From assembly GCF_014529535.1 (NCBI RefSeq), contig NW_023503423.1:2776473-2840472 (forward strand): a stretch of DNA of 64,000 nucleotides, read 5' to 3'. Every line of letters begins with the position of its first letter. The first letter of the stretch is position 1. This DNA comes from Bradysia coprophila. Lineage: Eukaryota > Arthropoda > Insecta > Diptera > Sciaridae. The translations under genes and the position numbers were made by a program. Below the pieces are notes generated by a model. It was not told where the DNA came from, did not search any database, and saw only the letters and a program-made list of their open reading frames with translations. Positions 1 through 9,700 of the stretch are shown here, in pieces.

Positions 1-766
1 ATTTATGTACAAAACTTAACATGCCGAGGTTGGCGAAAGTTGATTTATATTGTTTAGCGTGGCGAAAGTAGCTATTTTCAACCCGATGCATGAAAAAGCA
101 CTTTTCAAATTCAAATTACTTACACGTGAAGAAGACGTTCATGTAGCTGATTATGCGATAGTGAATGATGATCAAAAGACGAAATGCTAAAAATGGTGCA
201 TCTTGTAATAGAATATTCAAAGTTATACCCCATACGTCGATTGAACAACAGCAGCCGCCACAGCAATCATTTGATCTGAAACGTTTAGTAGATAGAGCAT
301 AATAGCATTTTATTCCACCGAAAGTGATAAAAAGATGAACTTTTGTGGATACTAGGGACAGTCTTATTCTAACGAGGCGAAGTCGAGTGTGGCATTTTTA
401 CGTGTCCTCAAAATATCCGCTTTTATATCGAGTTTGCAAATGGCGTTTTTGTTACGTTGGATGATTATAATAAAACTCAACACAATAACAATGGCAAACG
501 GTAAAGAAATGACCAGCATCTACGAAGTAGGTCATACCTTGTTGCATGAAAAAGTCTAGCGAATCATAAATAAAATGAAATTACTCCGACATGCCATCAC
601 CAAAGTATGAACTTATAAAATGAGCAGCCCCTTACATCAAGTGCAAAAAATTATTTCGATCGCTTATTGGTAGCCTTTGATTGATAGTTAAGTCTAGAAA
701 ATTTCTAAGAGTTGTGCAAAACAAAATCGATTGATAAAGCTAGAGAAATTTGAGAATAAAAATTGT
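1..766. other. No confident gene (possible downstream part of TMEM26 locus)
   Basis: Contains only a short plus-strand ORF (roughly 160-301) ending in a Gln/Pro-rich tail, with no recognisable family. I looked on the minus strand for the remaining C-terminal TMEM26 exons and could not find one. Confidence 0.3.
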
Positions 767-3700
767 TTACTCAGCTTCAAGATCTTTCGAGCTTGATCCT
801 CCTCGTGGTTTCCTCGATCTCGTTGCTGACAAAACAATCGTAAATTGAAGGAGGCTCCACGACCATATGCCCAACGTTAAAAATACCAGCAAAGCTTCAC
901 TTGCAATGGTATTGTCTTTGTACGAATCAAAGAATTCAATTATATCCGCCGCTGTGCCTGATGGAACAAAAATGTAATCGATAAAAGGTTTCAGTAAGAA
1001 AATTGTGCGCTCATACGAACCAATGTACACCAACAACAGCTGACTCAATTGATCTCTAGTCAAGTCACCTTTCGGTAACATCCATCTACCGACGATGAGT
1101 ACAAGCATCAAAAATTGTTCGATTAACGTAATCCATGTTGATGGATCCACTTGAATGTCGGGCAATTTGATTTGAACGCCGAGCAATTTGTCCAATTTCT
1201 TTAAGTCGATTGCAGTTAGATTGAGATTTCCTGTCTCTTCCTGGAAGCGTAATCTTCGTTCAATTTTGTCCAATTCTAAAAGCCAGATTGCCGGCACCAC
1301 ACTGCTCAGGTAAATGAATACTGAAGGACAGAACCTGTAATATTCAACCGAAAAGGTTCTACTAAGATTTGGCTGGTTGCATTGCTTTGTTTTTAAAAGA
1401 AGGAACATTTTCATTTTCCACATAGAGGATGGCAGGACGAACAGTCGAACGTACAAATTAAAAGGAAGTTGCTACTGAAATAGTGAATCAAAAACAGTTG
1501 GCTCGCTTCGCTTGAGTCATATGTACTCGTGTAACGTCACTAACTATGGTGAATATCACACCAAAAACTCTGAGTGAAAAATAGTTACAAGTTGCAGTGT
1601 TAATTCAAAACGATGTATGTGAAAAGCTTGCAGCTTTCCAAAGTGCAAAGCAATTCAAAAGCAGCGAGCTTTTACCATACATTGTTTTCGATTTAACACT
1701 GTTGCAGTCATTTCAGCCAATATGTCTCTTTGTTGAAAAGGAGGGTTTCATGGATAAAAAAAATCAGAAGTGATGTTCGTTTCTCGTGTGGACACACACC
1801 GATGAGTCATAATTGCTTTACAATCTAAAATTCGATTGATATCGACGTTCCGAAAAAACAATGCGATCAACCATCAAGCTAATTTAATCCCCTCATTTAT
1901 CGATAAGCTATCACAAATGCCGTTAGGCTTTATAAAATCAATTATTACTCAATCTGGTCATTCAGTCCGAGTTCTCAACTAGTGAAGTGTGTATTGGATA
2001 GCGTTAAGTAGCCACAATGGATATCAAATTACAAGTATTAGCTTTAGTCATCGGTTTCTTGGTGCTAAGTGTACCGACCAGTGGAATTCCAGGAGGATAC
2101 AACAGCGATAGCATTTTCGAAGGCGTTTGTCCGAATGTTACTGTTATGCAGAATTTCAATCGAGAACAGGTGCGTTATATGTATAAAGCAACGGCACCGC
2201 CCTTCTCGAGAAAAATGTGTCGGGGTTTACATTTTGCTCGAAGGAATCAAGATTGTACATCAAAGGTCTAGTGTAACCCATGTTCTAAATGTTCTAAAGA
2301 AACATACATACCACGTCATTCACGAAAGTGACTGATACCGGAAGAGCCTCGATGATTCAGTGGATATTTTCATTAAATAAGTTTTTATTGTCGATTTGAA
2401 ACCATTCCAAAGATGAAATTTATTCACATGGACTGGGAGATGTGAGATGAGAGTAGAGTGAGCAGAGGTGTGCCAGATGAAGTTTTTAGCTAGCCTGTCG
2501 AAAATTGACATTTTCAAAAATCAACTCGGCCCAAGTTTGGAAGACTGGTCACGAGTTACTTTGATGATGAGTTGAAATTTCATTTCAACTATGATTTGCT
2601 AGACTTGTTCGGGAGTAAATTTGGATAGCTGTACCAGTGTCGCCATGGCCTGATGAGAAATGGTATTTTTGACCTGCATGTTAATGCAAATCGTCGAAAA
2701 ACGTATTAAATTTGGTCGAATGTCTTGCATGATTGTTTCATACGTCAAGTTAATGAGATGGAACTTTCCACAATCGGGAGGGTGTGGCCGCTTGTAAGGG
2801 ACGAAGAGTTATGATTTAATCATGGAAATAATTGTCACTACCGACATGGGCTGATCATTTCTAATGTGGGACCACACCTACTAATAGATTCTTTGACTAG
2901 TCACCCATCTATGTTTCAATCGTCTAGCTTGAATCTGTAAAAAAAACGTCTTGGTTTCATCAACAGTTCTACGGCAATTGGCATGAAATCACCCGAATCG
3001 AACACGACCTTCAACGGAGCACCGATTGTGTCACATTGGATTTCGAAAAGTTGTTAACCGGAATTGCCGGCATTCAGTTTGAGTCACAATTTTTGAGCAA
3101 CAACTCGGATCTTAACCGAAATGGTATCGCATTTGTTAGACGGCCAGCTGATAATCAGGGCGAATTTGATGTAGTATGGGAGGCCGATCAATGTAAAATC
3201 TAATTTTTATCGATTTCAAAATGCAAACCACACTAAAATAACGTTTTGATAACAATTCAAAGACTCTGACTATGACAACAACACGCAATGGTTCCGCTTC
3301 AGAATCATAGAGACGGATTATACGAGTTTCGCAATTATGTACGATTGTAACGAATATAATGCAACGTTTGCAACAGGTAAAGTGACACAATTTCTTGATG
3401 AATCAATTCGGATCAATCAAAATCAATCTTCCGATAACATTTTCGTGTCGTTATCGATTTGTGTCATAGATTTCTTCTGGGTGTTATCAAGAAATCGTGA
3501 ACTAGCAACAGATGCACAGACTAGAGTAGATGCATTCCGTGATCAATGGAATATTACAACAGGTGTCAGAGACACGGAACAAGGGTTTTCAGTGTAAGTG
3601 ATAGAGAAACAGCCAAATCGCTTCTTCAACTGTTTTACCAGCTGGTTCATTCAAACACATCAAAGACGTTAGGTTAGGGTGGAAAACTCACGCGCGTGAT

Positions 3701-6700
3701 AGTGGTAAAACTGTATTAATACATCGTTAGTGTGTTTGTAAGAGTGGACCAGCTGGTAAAACAGTAATTTGATTGACTTTGACTGTAGAAATCATTTTTT
3801 TTTATAATTTCCACAATCTGGTACCTTTCCGACCTAACAGGTGTAACAGCAGTGGGGCATTGTTCATTTCATGGCTGCTGGTGATTGCAGCAATTGGTTT
3901 AATCAAAATCATGTAGTTATGGACTTTGCAACAGTAAGCACTTTTCAACTGTAAATGATGACACAATATGGCGGTGTTACATGTTTAATTGTTTCTTGAC
4001 ACAAGGACATATTTTATGATTCTTAGTATTTAATAATTGATTGAACTTAGACAGATATAAGTATTGATGGAAAAATTAAAGATTTTCTCAAGAAAAAAAT
4101 GTTAAAAGTTAAACAGAATTGTAATTTATCCTTGAACACACAACAGGTCAATGGAGGCCTAGGAGCTAATCTGCTGTAAATATGTTTACTACATGCCCAA
4201 TCCGAAAGATGGTCATTACATAGCAATTTGCCCGCTCCCAAAATGGATTGATTTTCTTATGTGGAAATCAACTTTTTCATGGGGAAGGTAGCAAACCAGA
4301 GAATACAATGGATGCTGCTACGTATCTCGTTATGTTTTTGAGCAACTTGCTTGTTGGTCATGACTTTTGTTTTCGATAAGTTCATCTTGAGGCCAACTTT
4401 GTTTGCCTCTTCACTTAACTGTTGTAGCATAAGCTGAGCCTGACCTAGATTCGCTGCTATCGGTACAATGTCATCAGCGAAGCGGAGATTGCTCAGGTAC
4501 TCTCCATTTATCTTTATTCCCATTTTACTCCAGTTTAACTTCCTCAAAATACTCTGCAGAATCGCCGTGAATAATTTCGGTGAAATAGTGTCACCCTGCC
4601 TTACACCTCGGCCAATTCTGAATTTCTCCGTGCTCTTATGAAGTTTTCTACATGAAGTAGCATTTCTGTACACATATCGAATTGTGTTGGAGTACCTTGA
4701 GTCTACTCTACACTCGTCTAATGCGTCCAATATCGACCATGTTTCCACTGAATCAAAAGCTTTTTCGAAGTCTATGAATAGCAAGACTATGTCGATGTTG
4801 TATTCACGAAACTTCTCAATAAGCGTTCTCATCACCTGCAAATGGTCGTTTGTGCTGAAACCAGATCTGAAAGCAGACAACAGGTTGGTAGAAGTCGAAC
4901 TTGTTAGTGTTCCTCTTCGTAATGATTTTCATAAACAACTTGAAGAGTGTTGACAATAGGCTTATGGGTCGGCAATTTTCCAGCTTTGTTATGTCTCCTT
5001 TTTTATGCAGCAGTGTAATTACCGCATTTTCCCAGGCTTCCGGTACTTCTTCCCATTGGAGACATTGATTAAACAAAGCCGTGATTGCCTTTAATAAGGA
5101 GTCTCCACCTAGTTTAATGGCTTCCACTGGAACACCATCTTCTCTGGGAGACTTTTTGTTTTTTATCTCGGCTACTGCGGCCTTGACTTCATCAAAAGTT
5201 ATGTCGGGCATATCCTCCGATCCCACGTTTCTTATTATTGGTCTATCTTCGGTTTCTTCCGTTGGACTCTGTCTTTCTGAAGAAAACGAATTCTCATAAA
5301 ATTCTGTTGCAATATTTAATATCGCATTTCGATCCGTTTGGATCATTCCTGTTTTGTCTCGTAATTTCAAGATTTCTTTTTTGGCGTTTGTCATATAGGA
5401 CTTTCATATCATGTCCGGAGCGATAGCGGAGGACTTGACGCAGTCTAACTTCCAAAAAAAGAACGAAGAATTTTTTTTGAGACGCGGCAAATATATATAG
5501 AGGCGAGAATTTAAGTTTCTTTCCTTTGGCCTGTATCACCACAAATCCTATTCTCTCTTATTCGCTCTTCAAATACGAGCAAAACGAGCTATCACTCGAC
5601 TATGTAGGTTTAAAATTGCCGGAGATACATCGTTTTGAAGTTGGTCATTTTGATAGAAAATGCACCAAATTAACGTTTTCCAAACAATCAAAACCTTTCA
5701 ACTTACTCTGTAAACTTAACTATCTATCTATCTATCTATCTATCGACGGACGATCTCGGAAACTAGTCAGCCAATCTCCATGAAATTTTGCAGGAACCTC
5801 AGGGTGGGCATAAAAATGAAATTGTGATACGCCATTACCCCAGGAAAAACCAGAATTTTGTTTTATTGGCCTCGAAGTGGTTTCTGAGTGTGGTTTTCGA
5901 GGGTCGGGAACGCGTTTTCGGCTGTAGCTTAGCTGTATTGAAACCTACAGAGGCGTGCGACCCATCAAATGAAAGGTATTCGTAACACGATTCGAACAAA
6001 AAAAATAATTAAAAAAATCGGGGCAGATTCGTTTGAGCTAGAGTGATTAGAGTGACCAAATTTTGAGCTACTCGAGCGTAGGATGAAAGGACTAATATTT
6101 TTTTGGGTTATGAGAGATAGAGAATTACTTTCTTCGGCAAAGTCTCAGAGTTTTACGAGTAGAACAGAAGGGCATTTGTGAAAAATGTCGAAAGTTTTTA
6201 ATGGGTGGGTCAATTGGGGTTTTAGAGATATTTCTTGAATGGTGGCAGATAGAGAATTACTTTCTTCGTCAAATTTTCGAATTTCGTCCAATTTTCGAAT
6301 TTCGTCAAATTTTCGAATTTCGTCAAATTTTCGATGTTCGTCAAATTTTCAAATTCCGCCAAATTTCCGAATTTCTGTTATAAACTGTTATAAAAAGCAG
6401 TGTTCTAAAACTTCTAAAACGACTGATATCCCAACAAAAATCTCTTCGAGAAAAGTGTGACGCAGTCTTTGAAGTACAATTTCTAAAATGAATGATATCG
6501 CTATAGTTGACGCTTTCAGCTGCGTTACGCAAAAATTAAATTTTACACCCAATTTTAGTTCAAACAAGCTGGCTTAGTTTTTCTCATCATCTGCCAAATA
6601 ATTTTTACCAAAAAAAATTTGACTGGAAACAACCAAAATTTTACTAAAAAAATCTGCGTCGCATGTGGCAGATAAATTTTCTTGCTGGTCTGTTCCTGAA

Positions 6701-9700
6701 CATTTGCCACTTTGGTTGACGACTTCCTTTGTGAGCACCCTTTACTCGAATGTGAAGTTTAAGAGCATTTTGAAGCTTACTTGATGCAAATTTTACTCTT
6801 CAAATTTAGTATACAAACGACTGATAACAATTTTCATATGTAATGATGATCGGTTGCATCTTCTTCCTTCTAATCATGTCGTACAGCCAATAAAAACCTC
6901 AAAATTTTCAGTTTAAGGTCAGGTTATGGTTTGATATATCGCACATACGTCAGGACGCATAACCTGGCCTTAACGTTTGCACGTACAAAATCCTCTACTC
7001 AAAAATTGCTCGCCCGGTATCCATAAAATTAAAAATAAATTAAAAATCAGTGGCCTCTCATGGTTATGGAACACCCTGTGACTTTTGGATTAAAATTAAT
7101 CTTTAAAAAATTGACAAAGTGTTGTATTGCTTTGACTTGACCAAAATTGTTGAAAAAATTTCTTTTATTCAACGAAGGGAGAACGAAACGTGTTACCGTT
7201 TACGATTCGTGACGAAACGTTTTACCGTTTACAATCATAATGCGGACGAACAACAGGACAAAACAATGCTGATTTCGGCGTATCACGCCATCATCAGTGC
7301 ACCTATGTCTTGCGATGACTATGTGCATATCAGCACGACACAAACTGAAGTGAGCAATCACTTCAATTGTACGAGCATTATAGTACACTTTTTCGTCATT
7401 TGTTAAAACTCTTTGTTTTGTTTTTTGTGCTATACCTCTCACATACAGCTTTTGTGGATCTCACATTCGACAATTTGTTTTTCGGTAATTTTAGTGACAA
7501 TAAATAAATTGTTACTGAAACCGCGCAGAGTATGGCAGCCGTGGCGCCACCCACAGCTGCGATGCCAAACTTCAAAAAGCATCGATATCAGCATTGTTTT
7601 GTCCTGTTGTTCGTCCGCATTATAATTGTAAACGGTAAAACGTTTCGTCACAAATCGTAAACGGTAACACGTTTCGTTCGCCCTTCGTTGAATAAAAAAA
7701 AAAATTTCAACAATTTTGGTCAAGTCAAAGCAATACAACACTTTGTCAATGTTGAATTACTGACCAAGCAATACAACAATTTTATTATAATTTAAAAAAT
7801 TGATCCACCCTAGTAAACAGTGAGCCACCCCATTCGTAATGAATCGATATTAACTCGCAAAGTTTTTATTTGTTTAATGTTTTGATGTCCATTCATGACC
7901 TCTTTTCCTCCTTCAACAGATGTTACGCAAATTGGGTTACCCAATTATAACAAAAAGAATTTTCAGCATTCAGTGTTATCCATACTCAAGGCCAACTTTA
8001 CCCAAATTGACCCATCTGGCTAGTAAAAACGTTGCGATGACTATTAAAATAAACAAAAAGAAATATTTTTTTGATACCAACATTGAAAAATGATACTTTC
8101 GCCCCGCATATGAGGGGCGAAAGTAAAAAAATGCATCCCACGGGGAGAAAGTACTTAACGAAGAGCGAACGCAACTGAACGAACAGCGAAAGTGACTGAC
8201 GTCACAGAAAATGAGAGAAATGAGTCGAGTTGTCAACAAAATCCGCTCATATTATGCAGAATACTTTGATCAAAATTGTAAAACACTGTGCGCCAGTGTT
8301 CTTATTGAAATTAGCATACAAAGTTGATACTTTTTGTCACTGAATGATTTGTTAGTTATATCTTAATTTTTTGTGTGTGTTATTGTTGTGATGGCTAAAT
8401 TATTCAATTTTTCATATTCCAGGGGGCTGCCGCCCCCTGGACCCCCGCATTTTCTGGCTAAATGCCTTTTTATTTCAACATTTTGTTGCGATGTTTTGGA
8501 TACGTATCAATTTTCAATGTTGGTATCAAAAAAAATAGTATGAACGACTCGGGGCAAAAGTAAAAAAAATCAACCTGTGCGATTAGAGCCCTTGCCTTCG
8601 GCGCGGGCTCCAACTCTCGCACACGGTTGAATTTTTTTACTTTCGCCCCTTGTCATTCAATGTACTATTCCATTCTAGAAAACCAAATTTTTGCCTAGTC
8701 TCTGACGTGAAATGTTTACCATTTTTTTGTGTGTGTTAAAAGCTTTCATAACACAACCAATTTCCTGTTTCCTGCAACATTTTACCCTGTTTACCAAAAG
8801 CTTTTCTTTATTGATGTAAGTAAAATAAACTGCGAGCGAAAATCATTTTTTTAACCTTATTGGATCAACGCATTAAACAGAAATTCGAGAGTCGGCGTAA
8901 AATTACCAGCCAATCAAATGAAAGTCTGGTCTGTTGATTGGACATTTTAATTGAAGAAACTGATGCTCTATTTCGATAAGTACCCGAGAAAAAGAAGTGA
9001 AAGTGTTGACATCGATAAATTTGAAATGAAAGAATCTTTTAGTTTTTCAAAAATAATTTTATTTCACATTCTACAGTCAGAGACAGTGAAACTTCAGCTG
9101 TTTTTCAGCTGATCCACACAGTCAATCAAAACTGTTTGTACCTATTTATATGCGGTTGAAGCTGCTACCTGCACGAGCGTGGTATAGTGCTAAAAGCGTA
9201 TAAACACCAAAAATTGAGCGTATAAACAGTTTTGATTGTATGTGTGGATCAGCTGAAAAACTGCTGAAGCAAATTCAGCTGAAATTTCACTGCCTCTCTC
9301 TAACTGTACAGAGAATTAGAGCAACATTGTCGACAGTTCAAAATTGTCTACTTCTGGCTCACAATACATCGAACCTCGGCTAACTGTCATTTCCAAGTAT
9401 CCATCATAGTCATTCACATTTACCACATTTACCACATCGAAATTTTTGCGGAGGTTCGCTATTATTACCGGATTGCATAATGTAGCTTTTAGCAACCGTC
9501 CCAATGACACGAATTTTAAGTTGGTTTTGTGATGCTCTAAGTAATCCAAATCGAATGCGTTCAGGTACTCCGCCTTCAATATCAGCGATTCTAATTTGGT
9601 GAATCCATTTAGAATTGGTCTGATTTCCAAATACGCTGTTGGGGCTCGTATCGTCAGTTTTTTCACATTTGGATAAGCAGTAGCTAGTGTTCTCAGGAAC

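Noticed and set aside
2017..2271. 84-codon frame ending in NQDCTSKV as the whole lipocalin-like peptide
   Set aside because: It runs past the GTGCGT donor at 2170 into intron 1; the true second exon is at 2967 with FYGNWHEI.
6201..6460. Repetitive RQIFEFRQIFEFR protein
   Set aside because: Translation of the 18-bp minisatellite at 6266-6375; no context as a gene.
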